DNA of 64,000 bases from an uncultured Muribaculaceae bacterium (GTDB lineage Bacteria > Bacteroidota > Bacteroidia > Bacteroidales > Muribaculaceae): assembly GCA_910586895.1 (NCBI GenBank), contig CAJUIW010000007.1, positions 65,114-129,113 on the forward strand, given 5' to 3'. Below the pieces are notes generated by a model. It did no database searches and had not been told where the DNA came from. It saw nothing but the letters and a program-made list of their open reading frames with translations. Below, piece by piece: positions 27,583 through 35,789 of the stretch. Position 1 is the first letter of the stretch. Each line of letters opens with the position of its first letter. Both the position numbers and the translations under genes were made by a program.

Positions 27583-27618
27583 CAAAGTTAAAACTCCATA
27601 CCGCCAATCAACGGCAGC
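27583..27618 (-). promoter_or_regulatory. promoter plus palindromic operator of the DIP1984 gene (site D)
   Basis: Plus strand: caaagtta at 27583-27590 (minus-strand TAACTTTG), nine bases, then accgcc at 27600-27605, seven bases, ggcagc at 27613-27618. Box-to-palindrome distance and palindrome size are identical to three other sites in the cluster. The predicted leader is about 19 nt. Confidence 0.8.
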
Positions 27619-28567
27619 TATTAAAGAAATTTATGGGGTGTCTGATAAAACAGCTTTTAAGGAGAGATTGATTTCCACTGCGGTCGCTGTTAACTACGAA
27701 AATAGGTTTACAAAGTATTTTTCGAGTGCTGAGGGCATCTTTTATAATGGATCCAGAATCATAGGAAATCACTATTATTTTATCGGCAAGGGCTATCAAT
27801 AGTTGCAGAACATACAATCTTTGGGCAGGTTCCAACCCATTAGCATCGCTCTCAGTGACTCTTTCCTTATGGTGGCATAATAGCAAGCCTCCTTGTTTCA
27901 AAAGCTGAGTTTCTAATTTATCAGTACCTTGTGGCCCTATGTATATGTGGTTTGAATTAACGGCGGCAATAGCTTTACCATAGTTTTCAACGCTTGATTT
28001 CAAAGCAGCAATGCCGAGTAGACTATAATCGCTCATGACAATATCACAACAGTGATATTGTGCAAGTTGACGAGCGATTTCAATCTCATTTTCCGTACTA
28101 TTAGCCTCGCCAATTATTGCAACTTTATAACCCTTTGTTACAAGGTCTCTGTTCCCTTTATAAAACAATTTATCTATGTTGAGTCCTTTCAGACCTATAA
28201 GTCGCTCAGGTAATTCACCATCAAATTGCTCGATGTCAAAATGGTCTGGATCCACATACGTTTTCAGTTCTTCTATATGAGGAAACATTTCTGATGCGAT
28301 ATTCTGCGCAGTCTGTTCCAACTGCCGGAAATCATCTTCACAATAGAATCCATCAACTTTAAAATCTTGTACGTCTTGGTTCCAGTCCAAGTCCCATGTG
28401 TCGTCGCAACCAATAAGCTCACATGTCCAAGGATCGTGCCAGCGCCAACGAAGATATATGCAATACCTCTTATTGGTAGCAGGGTCTATAAAATAGTAGT
28501 AGCATTGGCTCGGGCACCCCATCAAGTCTTCATACCAATGAAATCTTTTTACATCGTTTTCAGCCAT
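27608..28567 (-). CDS. DprA/SLOG-like Rossmann-fold protein
   Basis: About 319 residues from the ATG at 28567; the 10 codons above it overlap the promoter. Residues about 1-140 are an unknown domain, rich in aromatic and acidic residues (YYYFIDPATNKRYCIYLRWR). From about 145 the chain resembles DprA/Smf (SLOG superfamily): KVAIIGEANSTENEIEIARQL, CDIVMSDYSLLGIAALKSSV, AIAAVNSNHIYIGPQGTDKL, GGLLLCHHKERV and the end DKIIVISYDSGSIIKDALST. The canonical G-SR and GID motifs are altered (IGEAN, LGIAAL). DprA loads RecA on DNA; SLOG domains also bind nucleotides in conflict systems. The gene carries the shared operator. Nucleotide or DNA binding is an inference. Confidence 0.68.
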   Translation of the reverse strand: MAENDVKRFHWYEDLMGCPSQCYYYFIDPATNKRYCIYLRWRWHDPWTCELIGCDDTWDLDWNQDVQDFKVDGFYCEDDFRQLEQTAQNIASEMFPHIEELKTYVDPDHFDIEQFDGELPERLIGLKGLNIDKLFYKGNRDLVTKGYKVAIIGEANSTENEIEIARQLAQYHCCDIVMSDYSLLGIAALKSSVENYGKAIAAVNSNHIYIGPQGTDKLETQLLKQGGLLLCHHKERVTESDANGLEPAQRLYVLQLLIALADKIIVISYDSGSIIKDALSTRKILCKPIFVVNSDRSGNQSLLKSCFIRHPINFFNSCR

Positions 28568-28594
28568 AACTTTCTGTAATTTATTTTTACGATG

Positions 28595-28630
28595 CAAAAT
28601 TACGCCACGCTACTGCCGTTATGCGGCAGT
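28595..28630 (-). promoter_or_regulatory. promoter plus palindromic operator of the SLOG gene (site B)
   Basis: Plus strand: caaaatta at 28595-28602 (minus-strand TAATTTTG), nine bases, actgcc at 28612-28617, seven bases, ggcagt at 28625-28630: a perfect 6+6 palindrome. The predicted leader to the ATG at 28567 is about 24 nt. Confidence 0.85.
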
Positions 28631-28664
28631 CTGATTTGACACCTATGGATTTTCCCTATTTGTA

Positions 28665-29369
28665 TCAAAAGTTGACTTTGCCTGTAGGTCCGCTGCGATG
28701 TTTGACAAGTTCGAGTACGTGCGAGTATTCTGACGTTTCTGTATTATATTCATTTGTCAATACCCCGATAACATCACAATCGTATCTCAATTTGCTGTTG
28801 CGATTTTCTACTACACTTAGATCATCCAGTCCGATGACTATGGGAATATTTGTTTCCAAAGCCAATTGTTTAAAACAACGTATTTTGGAGCACTGTTGAC
28901 CTTCAAAATCTCGAAATTTAATATTTATATTCTGTGGAAAAAAAAACTTTTGTATATCTTCAACGAAAACAATTCCAACTCCAAAATCCCGAACCATTTT
29001 TCTTACCAACAGTCGTAATGAAAAGATAGATATTTCACATTCGGATAGAATTAGGATTTCATTGTTATTGGTTTCCACAACATCTAATTTCAGAATGTCT
29101 TCACCACATTCTATAATGCGTTCCTTGTATGGGCACGATTTGTAATAGCCCATTTTATGGACATTTCTACAAAACACCCCAATGTTGGCGGATGTATTCT
29201 GCGATGTACCAATAATTTGTTTACTGAAGAACTCATCCAAGAGTTCTTTATCTTTGGCACACATCATGTTTAGGTCGGAGCGTTGCCAACCACCGGAAAA
29301 ACAACCACCCGTTAATTGGTCAAGTTCTGGATTGCCGGTCAAAACCGGTGCGGTATCATCCCAATTCAT
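28665..29369 (-). CDS. DnaB C-terminal-like protein lacking Walker A
   Basis: 234 residues. The start NPELDQLTGGCFSGGW matches the region before the P-loop of DnaB-type helicases, and the end LVKHRSGPTGKVNF matches the DnaB C-terminus (K-R-GPTG--L-F). Between them, IVFVEDIQKFF is in the place of Walker B and ETNIPIVIGLDDLSVVENR in that of the motif 3 region. But no GxxxxGK[ST] follows the GG; that stretch is GGWQRSDLNMMCAKDKELLD. So it is a RecA-fold relative unlikely to hydrolyse ATP by the usual route. It lies 33 nt after the 144-aa gene and shows no operator of its own. Confidence 0.65.
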   Translation of the reverse strand: MNWDDTAPVLTGNPELDQLTGGCFSGGWQRSDLNMMCAKDKELLDEFFSKQIIGTSQNTSANIGVFCRNVHKMGYYKSCPYKERIIECGEDILKLDVVETNNNEILILSECEISIFSLRLLVRKMVRDFGVGIVFVEDIQKFFFPQNINIKFRDFEGQQCSKIRCFKQLALETNIPIVIGLDDLSVVENRNSKLRYDCDVIGVLTNEYNTETSEYSHVLELVKHRSGPTGKVNF

Positions 29370-29402
29370 ATTTTTTTGATAAATGTGCTAGATTAATTAA
29401 AA

Positions 29403-29837
29403 TCATTCAATGCTAGATTTGATCGATTGCTTTTTTGTTTTGCAAATAGATAGCTCCGGTACCAAGGAGTACCCAAGAGACTGCATACGGTTTTCTATGT
29501 ATTCTTTTCCTTTTTCGGTTAATCGCGCTTCAACACATTTCATATCAGCACCGGATTCGTAGATCATATTACCGTCTTTATCTTTGTAGTAACTGCCCAT
29601 ATTTCCATCTCCATGCACATAAGGCTCTCTAACCTTATATTCATGGGACATATCATAGATCATTTGTGTTATTTCAGACAGTGAATCTGATATGTGATTA
29701 GAGAAGTATAGCACACATGCGGCAACGATTCGGGAAACTTTTACTGAGGGCTTGTCGGGGTATAGCCCCATATAATACATTGCTACCAGGATATACTCAT
29801 GCTCCGGCGAGAGAAAGCGACTTCGTTTTGTCTTCAT
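29403..29837 (-). CDS. hypothetical protein (144 aa), possible winged helix
   Basis: 144 residues, helical N-terminus (LSPEHEYILVAMYYMGLYPD, VSRIVAACVLYFSN) and a later segment VEARLTEKGKEYIENRMQSL that resembles the last helix and wing of a winged-helix domain. The ATG overlaps the stop of the upstream UDG-like gene (ATGA, 29834-29837), so it is translated with it. No family recognised. It might be a regulator or adaptor of the UDG-like protein. Confidence 0.6.
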   Translation of the reverse strand: MKTKRSRFLSPEHEYILVAMYYMGLYPDKPSVKVSRIVAACVLYFSNHISDSLSEITQMIYDMSHEYKVREPYVHGDGNMGSYYKDKDGNMIYESGADMKCVEARLTEKGKEYIENRMQSLGYSLVPELSICKTKKQSIKSSIE

Positions 29838-30985
29838 TTGAAAATCTCTTTGAGTTGGTATTCTATCTCTTGGATTTCGCGGTGGATTGCTTCTGACAGT
29901 TCTTCAGCATTGTTCAGGTTATATTCAGATATTGTCTTCTCACCAAGGGCGGTAGAAGTTGTGGTGTAACCTTTACTGAGAAGTAAGTCAATCACTTCGC
30001 GGTAATGAGAATAGATTTCATAAAGCTTTGTGTCGCTGGAATTATACTGAGTCTTCCCGTTCCAATTAATATGGCGGAAATAAACATATTGTTTTGAGGA
30101 TTGTGCTACTACTTTGGCATGTATATGGCCGTTTAGACTGATAGTCAGCACATCTTTTTGCCATGAGGCCTCTGGAAATAATTTGTGCACAAGTGAGAGT
30201 GTGTCAAGAGCAAGTTGTTTTGTGCTATTATTGTGAATAGCACGGGGCGCTTTTACTTCTTGCCATTCATCCTTAAAAGACGTTTGGAGAAGATTTGAAA
30301 TGTTGTCCAACCCGAGCATTCGATGTTCCCGGATGAGTTTAAGCGATTTCTGAATAAGATTTTTGTAAGCATTAGAATACCTGGATGCAGGGTGATAAAT
30401 GCTGACAAACAAAATATCTTTGTATTTTCCCAGCATGAGTCTGCGGCCAAAAACCTTGACCATTTTGAAGTCTTTGCCCAATACCCGCTCCATTCTTGAA
30501 AAATTGTCAGGCGAGAGACTCACTACTAATTCGGGCGATAATATTTCAATCAGCTTTATTGTGCAAGCGAGTGTTTTGTCATAAAGTTCCTCAAATACCT
30601 CATTGGCTTTGGGCGTATTGAAAAAAGTGGCATTGGTAAAGACGCACTCGCGCTTCTCTGTTTCTTTAATGTCAGAGAAAGCTGCTGACAACAGATTCAT
30701 TACGTTTTGCCAATACCGCCATTGAGTATGATTGACCCAGTCAACATTTCCACGTATTAAATGTAGGTAAGGCTGGTTCAATTCATTGAATTTCCAAAGC
30801 GGGTTTTCTACCATTTTAGAGAAGCTGCCTCCAGAACCTGGATTTATACCCATCACCACCACTTTTACCGGAGAGACAATATCATTGAGGGGCGATTGAG
30901 AATAGAATCCCAAGTCGTGCTGTTTTATGAGCGTTTCGTAAACTTGATAAGTCTCCTTAGCCCATTTTTCGATTTTTCCTTTCAT
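29834..30985 (-). CDS. uracil-DNA glycosylase-like superfamily protein A
   Basis: About 383 residues from the Met at 30985; another in-frame ATG lies at 31018. Numbering from the latter, the UDG-superfamily motif 1 is VVVMGINPGSG (53-63) and motif 2 is SIYHPASRYS (206-215); CVFTNATFFNT and LSPELVVSLSP fit the strands between. This covers about residues 15-235. The C-terminal ~150 residues form a second region (HIHAKVVAQSSKQYVYFRHI) ending in a helix EAIHREIQEIEYQLKEIFK. The family excises damaged or modified bases. There is a full-length paralogue at 32247-33407. No operator palindrome is present; it may be read from the WYL operon across a 95-130 nt gap. Confidence 0.72.
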   Translation of the reverse strand: MKGKIEKWAKETYQVYETLIKQHDLGFYSQSPLNDIVSPVKVVVMGINPGSGGSFSKMVENPLWKFNELNQPYLHLIRGNVDWVNHTQWRYWQNVMNLLSAAFSDIKETEKRECVFTNATFFNTPKANEVFEELYDKTLACTIKLIEILSPELVVSLSPDNFSRMERVLGKDFKMVKVFGRRLMLGKYKDILFVSIYHPASRYSNAYKNLIQKSLKLIREHRMLGLDNISNLLQTSFKDEWQEVKAPRAIHNNSTKQLALDTLSLVHKLFPEASWQKDVLTISLNGHIHAKVVAQSSKQYVYFRHINWNGKTQYNSSDTKLYEIYSHYREVIDLLLSKGYTTTSTALGEKTISEYNLNNAEELSEAIHREIQEIEYQLKEIFK

Positions 30986-31113
30986 TTTATTTCTATTGAT
31001 GTTTGTTGAGGTTTTCAATCATAGCGAGCTCATAGTTGAACTTGAACGAATGGATATTAGAGTTGTTTGTGCCTCAAAGGAGGTCTTTCCCATTTGCGGT
31101 TGACCCATAACCA

Positions 31114-31320
31114 TTACAAATCTTCGTAGGCAGGAAGATTTTCAAGAGTCGGAGAAAGAGCTGCCAGCTTTTTTATTGTCAGTCCATAAATGTATTTAGT
31201 CTGCTTCTCTGTGAGATGGGTTTCCTCCTGAATTCGTTTAATACATTCGGCTTTCCCGCAGCCTGTTCTTATGATATTGATGATGGTGTCTAATTTAGAC
31301 ATTGACTGTTGATTGTTCAT
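31114..31320 (-). CDS. small helical protein (68 aa)
   Basis: 68 residues, predicted all helix, with basic residues (IIRTGCGKAECIKRIQEET, LTEKQTKYIYGLTIKKLAAL). It starts 3 nt after the WYL gene stop and so belongs to the UDG-B/WYL operon. No family recognised. Small size and helix spacing would allow DNA or protein binding. Confidence 0.6.
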   Translation of the reverse strand: MNNQQSMSKLDTIINIIRTGCGKAECIKRIQEETHLTEKQTKYIYGLTIKKLAALSPTLENLPAYEDL

Positions 31321-31323
31321 AGA

Positions 31324-32250
31324 TTAATGTTTAGATTGAGAGTTGTAGACTGCACACATGTTGTGTGCTGTGGTTTGAAATGTATTGCGAAGCCATTGGG
31401 GTGAGATTACTTCTACAGAGGCTCCGTATTTCAGTAGTTCCTGTATGAAATCGAAGGTCGGGCGCAGGTAGAACGAAAAAATTGAGTAATCATCGTGTCG
31501 TTCTTTCTCCGCTTGACTGTGGTGAAGTGGTAGTGAACGGAAATAGTTTTGCTGTCCATGCATAACTTTTACTTCAACGACTTCAGCCTTGTGAGAGTCT
31601 AATATCACGCCAATACTCTCAGCGAAATATTCATCGGCACTGAAATCTTTCGGTAGGCTGAACTTCGTATCGGTCTGTTTTACATCTATAATTCTGTCGA
31701 GTGAATAGACGCGCATATTGTAGTCCGTAGCACGACGTCCAAGTACATACCACCGCTGGCGGAACACCTTGACGCAATATGGCGCAATCTCCACAGTATA
31801 AGGTGTGCTGTCGAACTTCTTATGCTCGATGTAGATTGTAAATCCGTCGCGCATCGCTTCGATTATTGGAGTGAGAAAACGCTGCCCTGACGGAATCTCC
31901 TCAAAGAGGATGCGATGTTTCAAATGGTGGCTCTCATTGATTAGATTGTTTACCGCAAATGTATTCAACAGCCAGGCCCTAACTCCGCCGTGCTCCATAT
32001 CATCGCGGTTTGAAATCTTATACTTCTTGCTATCTGAGCGGTCGCAGTATATGTCGATATCGAACAGCTCCTTAATGGCATCTTTATGTCGATGAAAGGT
32101 CCGTTCTGGGATTTCATCCTCATTGTCGGTATTATATCGCGAACGCGACCAGTAGCGGTTTATCTCATCACGCGTAATACCATCGGTTCGATAAATCAAA
32201 TCGACCAACCAAATGTATCGGTTAAAAAGTTCGGATGCAGCCATATTCAC
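31324..32250 (-). CDS. WYL-domain transcriptional regulator
   Basis: About 308 residues. N-terminal winged helix (about 1-85: FNRYIWLVDLIYRTDGITRD, ERTFHRHKDAIKELFDIDI). WYL domain about 125-200 with VFRQRWYVLGRR (W-Y-V) and MRVYSLDRI, followed by a WCX-type C-terminal region. The start is GTG at 32250, overlapping the TGA of the UDG-like B gene (GTGA); an ATG at 32244 is an alternative. WYL regulators control many phage-defence loci as ligand-sensing repressors. It lies inside the operon driven by one of four promoters that share a palindrome and is the obvious candidate to bind it. Confidence 0.87.
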   Translation of the reverse strand: MNMAASELFNRYIWLVDLIYRTDGITRDEINRYWSRSRYNTDNEDEIPERTFHRHKDAIKELFDIDIYCDRSDSKKYKISNRDDMEHGGVRAWLLNTFAVNNLINESHHLKHRILFEEIPSGQRFLTPIIEAMRDGFTIYIEHKKFDSTPYTVEIAPYCVKVFRQRWYVLGRRATDYNMRVYSLDRIIDVKQTDTKFSLPKDFSADEYFAESIGVILDSHKAEVVEVKVMHGQQNYFRSLPLHHSQAEKERHDDYSIFSFYLRPTFDFIQELLKYGASVEVISPQWLRNTFQTTAHNMCAVYNSQSKH

Positions 32251-33407
32251 TTATAGTTTTCTATAATATCCTTTACACTTTCAAGTTCTGATTTTATTTC
32301 ATGCAGAAATTCATCGAGCGTATTAGCATACCGTGTTGACATTTTTATCATTGCCGGTAAATTGCCGTCCTTGCCTTCATCATAGGCAAACTTGGACAGA
32401 ATATTGACAATTTGAGACCATTCTGACGAATCTTTATTTTGGGTAGCAACTCTTACGAAACTATTTGATTGAGCCACAAGTTGAAAATAAACGTCACTGC
32501 TCAACCAAACTTTTGTCCACTTTGCGTTTTGTACAACATCGCACGGTTTGAATGTGGCATACACCCACTCCTTGAATTTTCCCAATAGACTCATAATTAG
32601 TTCGCTGTTTAAACCGTTGGTGGAAGGCGTGGGATTCCCATTCAAAACATCAAGCCAAAGAGCACCACATTTTGAGAGTAAAATGTCAGTAAGGGAATCA
32701 ATATTTTCAGAAACATGGTCATAAGTGACCATAATTGCTTCTTTAACAAGGGCTGTCAGAGGCTTACTATATCTGAAAGCTGTATGGTAAATGCCAATAT
32801 AAGTTGTTCCGTTCCTTTTCCCCACCAAGAACGCATTATCGAATACTTTGCGGTATTTAAAAGTGTCAGTCGTATAGTTCTTTATACGCTTGAAATTCTC
32901 AAGACCACTGAGGCAAACAACAATTTCTGGCTTTAGAACTTCGTCTATAAGCTGCATGGTGATTGGCACAGTAATCTCATAGATTTTCTTCTGATTTTTA
33001 AGTTCATATTCTCTTCGGGTATTGAAAAAAGTGGCATTTGTAAACACACATATTGTATCGAGCTGTGTATCTATTTCACCAAACGTAGGCCTCAGCAACC
33101 CCAAAGTTTTCCTTACATAGGGCCATGGCCATTTTGGATCTTGTGGATTATTCCATCTGGGATTTCCCCGAAGGAGATGTTGGGGGTTATTCTCTATTCC
33201 TCCCTGTAATGTCCATAATTCACTATTTTTCTGATCTTGGAATGAGCTTCCGGAGCCTGGATTAATTCCCATAATAACAACCTTCACCTTCTCAGGATTT
33301 ACTCTACTTAAGGGCGTTTGCTGGTAAAAGGCCAAATCAATGTCCTTATCGCATGCAAGTTCGGTGTAGTCTTGTATGGCTTTTTCGGCCCAATCTTCTT
33401 TCGTCAT
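32247..33407 (-). CDS. uracil-DNA glycosylase-like superfamily protein B
   Basis: 386 residues, a full-length paralogue of the protein at 29834-30985. Motif 1 is VVIMGINPGSGSSF (43-56). Strand motifs CVFTNATFFNTRREYEL and KPEIVVCLSG are shared. Motif 2 reads GIYHTAFRYS (205-214), so the Pro-Ala-Ser after His in paralogue A is Thr-Ala-Phe here. The C-terminal part again has LVAQSNSFVRVATQN and a terminal helix FLHEIKSELESVKDIIENY. First gene of the operon UDG-B, WYL, small protein, with its own promoter and operator (site C). It likely binds DNA or a nucleotide; the changed motif 2 suggests a different or lost base-excision activity. Confidence 0.72.
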   Translation of the reverse strand: MTKEDWAEKAIQDYTELACDKDIDLAFYQQTPLSRVNPEKVKVVIMGINPGSGSSFQDQKNSELWTLQGGIENNPQHLLRGNPRWNNPQDPKWPWPYVRKTLGLLRPTFGEIDTQLDTICVFTNATFFNTRREYELKNQKKIYEITVPITMQLIDEVLKPEIVVCLSGLENFKRIKNYTTDTFKYRKVFDNAFLVGKRNGTTYIGIYHTAFRYSKPLTALVKEAIMVTYDHVSENIDSLTDILLSKCGALWLDVLNGNPTPSTNGLNSELIMSLLGKFKEWVYATFKPCDVVQNAKWTKVWLSSDVYFQLVAQSNSFVRVATQNKDSSEWSQIVNILSKFAYDEGKDGNLPAMIKMSTRYANTLDEFLHEIKSELESVKDIIENYK

Positions 33408-33431
33408 AATAAGTTGGATTTATCTTTTTCG

Positions 33432-33467
33432 CAAAGCTAATCAATCAAACTGACATTTTGTGGCAGT
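33432..33467 (-). promoter_or_regulatory. promoter plus palindromic operator of the UDG-B/WYL operon (site C)
   Basis: Plus strand: caaagcta at 33432-33439 (minus-strand TAGCTTTG), nine bases, actgac at 33449-33454, seven bases, ggcagt at 33462-33467; one arm deviates by one base. The predicted leader is about 21 nt. Control of the WYL gene by this site would make the circuit autoregulatory. Confidence 0.8.
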
Positions 33468-34430
33468 CATGATGTTTTGTTTTGATGAATCGATGAATTT
33501 ATCTCTGTATTCCTCAAACAACTGAAACATTTGCTGCATATTTTCAAGTTCCCACCAATTTTGAATAGAAACAGGCACTGTGTCAAAGCTATATATTTTG
33601 GCACCTGGAAGTGATAGCAGAAATGGAGAATGGGTTGCAATGATAAATTGGGCATCACAATACTTTGCGGCATATTCTATAATTTGGGCAAGTTTCCGCT
33701 GAAAGTCGGAGGCAAGACTATTTTCCGGTTCATCAAGAATATAAAGACCAGGTTCCTGAATAAGACCGTTTAACTCCATTAAAGAAGTCTCACCATTTGA
33801 CATGCCTTGCTCTATTTTTCCGATTTTGGTTCTCATTAATTGATTGAACGAACCTCTGCGCAGTTGTAATTTGTCGATGTATTCTTGTACACCTTGCCCT
33901 GTTTCGAAGTCTAACCGACGTGGTGTGTCGAAAGGCATTTTACGAGCAAGACGTCTATCCTCATGCAGAATCTTGCTTTTGACGATAGTTTGTTCATTTT
34001 TCACCCGTTTCCTTTGCATCATGTTAAAGATATCGTCGCTGGTTAGCATTTTTGTGATTGATGAAATATCAAATTGAGCATCTCGATCTTGACGGGTAAA
34101 ATATTCTCCGCCTGAATATCGGTTATTGACATGGCACAGGCAGAAATTCACATACTCTTTCATCCAATAAGATGAATTGAACGCTGAGTTTCGCTGCACA
34201 TTCAACTTCTGAGCTATAACATTCAATGCCGTTGATTTTCCACAGCCATTGCCGCCATATAGTAAAGTGATTGGCTCAAAATCCATACAATAGAAATCTT
34301 TGCCGGAAAGCACATAAAATGGGTATATGCTTTCCAGATAGTAATCTGAGATACCATCCTTTATGCAATTGGTTATATACTTCTCCTCAACTTTCCAGTC
34401 GGGAAAACGAAAATCTTCAAGATAAATCAT
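33441..34430 (-). CDS. ABC-type AAA ATPase (AAA_21/OLD-like)
   Basis: 329 residues. Walker A LLYGGNGCGKST (57-67), ABC signature-like SNGETSL (211-217), Walker B GLYILDEPENSL (228-239), H-loop FIIATHSPFLL (262-272). The insertion between Walker A and the signature is short and helical, so it is a compact SMC/ABC-type ATPase, without a TOPRIM domain. Such ATPases are common cores of defence systems, usually with an effector partner. It starts 13 nt after the HAD fusion gene stop, so the two form an operon under operator site A. No transmembrane segment. Confidence 0.85.
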   Translation of the reverse strand: MIYLEDFRFPDWKVEEKYITNCIKDGISDYYLESIYPFYVLSGKDFYCMDFEPITLLYGGNGCGKSTALNVIAQKLNVQRNSAFNSSYWMKEYVNFCLCHVNNRYSGGEYFTRQDRDAQFDISSITKMLTSDDIFNMMQRKRVKNEQTIVKSKILHEDRRLARKMPFDTPRRLDFETGQGVQEYIDKLQLRRGSFNQLMRTKIGKIEQGMSNGETSLMELNGLIQEPGLYILDEPENSLASDFQRKLAQIIEYAAKYCDAQFIIATHSPFLLSLPGAKIYSFDTVPVSIQNWWELENMQQMFQLFEEYRDKFIDSSKQNIMTATKCQFD

Positions 34431-34443
34431 AACTAAGTGTAAA

Positions 34444-35772
34444 TTAATTCCACCATTTTCTTAGATTGTGCTCAATAAATTGCCATATCAAATGGTATGT
34501 CTTTTCTTTTCGCAAGTCGGTAAGATGGAATTCGCGGAACTCATCATCCTTTATCGCAACTCCATAACGGGCAGCATTCCGCGCATTAACATATACGCCT
34601 TCCATATCGGGGTAGTCGCTCGCAGCCAAATAAAGCAAGTGGCAACATAACTGCATCCGTTTGACATCTTCTTCCCATCCGATATGTCGCTGCACATACC
34701 GCCAGTAGCCGATATTGTATTCGAGTTTCTTTTTGAGCAAACTCAGATTCCAAGACCAATCTATTGGTGAATCATTAACTATTGTATTCCGCCAGAATCT
34801 TAATCGTTTCCTCTCGCTGCTTTCCTCCTCGATACGTGCACGCCGTTTCCTCTCTTGATACGCATTCTTATCTATGAAGTCTTCCAATTGCATATCGTCC
34901 AGCTCATTGAGTTTCGCAATGGCCAGTTCTGCATCTTTTTTTGAAATGCCCGTGACTGGATTCACCCTAATGAAGTTTTCCTTTTGCTCGGTCAAAAAAT
35001 CATCTTTATCGTCAAGGATGATGTAGGGTGTATCCCCATAATACTTCATGAAGTGAGCTATTGCCTCGCCTCTACTTTTTCCTTCCGGGTAGTCAGCTAA
35101 ATTTCCGTAAATTTTACCGGGTAAGCCTCGTAAAGCCCACATCTGTCTAATCTCATCAAGATCATAAAGTTTACTCCATGATGAAGATACCACTATTTGA
35201 GCATTGGTACGTTCGATTATCTCGCCAAGACAAGATACTGATTTAGGGCTAAACAGGGGACCAAATTCGTCTGACATATCTTTTCCTGTTAATGCTCGCT
35301 CCGCCCTGTTTTGCTCCGTATTGAGGACTCCATCAAAATCAAGAAAGATAAACTTGTCCATCAATCCTGTTTCGCCATCATATCGTGGGCCGGCCATCGA
35401 CTCTTGAAACCATTGCGAAAAGTCGTTTCGCTGAGCGGATTGTGTCTTGATTGCATAAAGAGTTGACCAATAGAGCAAATGTGCGGCCACTTCCGCAATG
35501 CTAACATCCGCGTTAGGTATATCAACGATAACCTCACGCTCAACCAACCATTCCTGTGGGTCAGGAGCGCCACCGACAAAAATGTTATTAAATTCATCCA
35601 AAGAAACGTTTATTGCCTCACATGGGAATTGGTCCTGAATTGACAGTAGCTGAATATCCTTGACGAGCTCTTCATATAGCGATTGTGTCTCAATAGGCTC
35701 ATTATAGGCGTGGTGGAGTACATGCCAAATATCCTTGAACCGACTTTGCTTAAAATAATCCTGATACTTCAT
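34444..35772 (-). CDS. three-part protein with central HAD phosphatase-like domain
   Basis: 442 residues. Residues 1-137 are an unknown helical domain (FKQSRFKDIWHVLHHAYNEP). Residues about 138-270 are a HAD domain of the type found in RNA-repair fusion proteins: FIFLDFDGVLN (142-151, nucleophile Asp145 and Asp147), IVVSSSW (193-199) and YIILDDKDDF (250-259). Residues about 290-442 form a helical domain with charged RKRRARIEEESSERKRLRFW and a hydrophobic HLLYLAASDYPDMEG. It probably removes a phosphate from a nucleic-acid end or nucleotide. First gene of the HAD-AAA operon with promoter site A; leader about 14 nt. Confidence 0.75.
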   Translation of the reverse strand: MKYQDYFKQSRFKDIWHVLHHAYNEPIETQSLYEELVKDIQLLSIQDQFPCEAINVSLDEFNNIFVGGAPDPQEWLVEREVIVDIPNADVSIAEVAAHLLYWSTLYAIKTQSAQRNDFSQWFQESMAGPRYDGETGLMDKFIFLDFDGVLNTEQNRAERALTGKDMSDEFGPLFSPKSVSCLGEIIERTNAQIVVSSSWSKLYDLDEIRQMWALRGLPGKIYGNLADYPEGKSRGEAIAHFMKYYGDTPYIILDDKDDFLTEQKENFIRVNPVTGISKKDAELAIAKLNELDDMQLEDFIDKNAYQERKRRARIEEESSERKRLRFWRNTIVNDSPIDWSWNLSLLKKKLEYNIGYWRYVQRHIGWEEDVKRMQLCCHLLYLAASDYPDMEGVYVNARNAARYGVAIKDDEFREFHLTDLRKEKTYHLIWQFIEHNLRKWWN

Positions 35773-35789
35773 AGTTTCTTATTTTATCG

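Noticed and set aside
29300..29400. fifth copy of the shared palindrome before the DnaB-like gene
   Set aside because: No RCTGCC-N7-GGCAGY or TAnnTTTG pair is present; the gene is 33 nt behind its neighbour and probably read through.
30986..31113. operator site upstream of UDG-like gene A
   Set aside because: No palindrome of the shared type and no clear -7 box in this gap.
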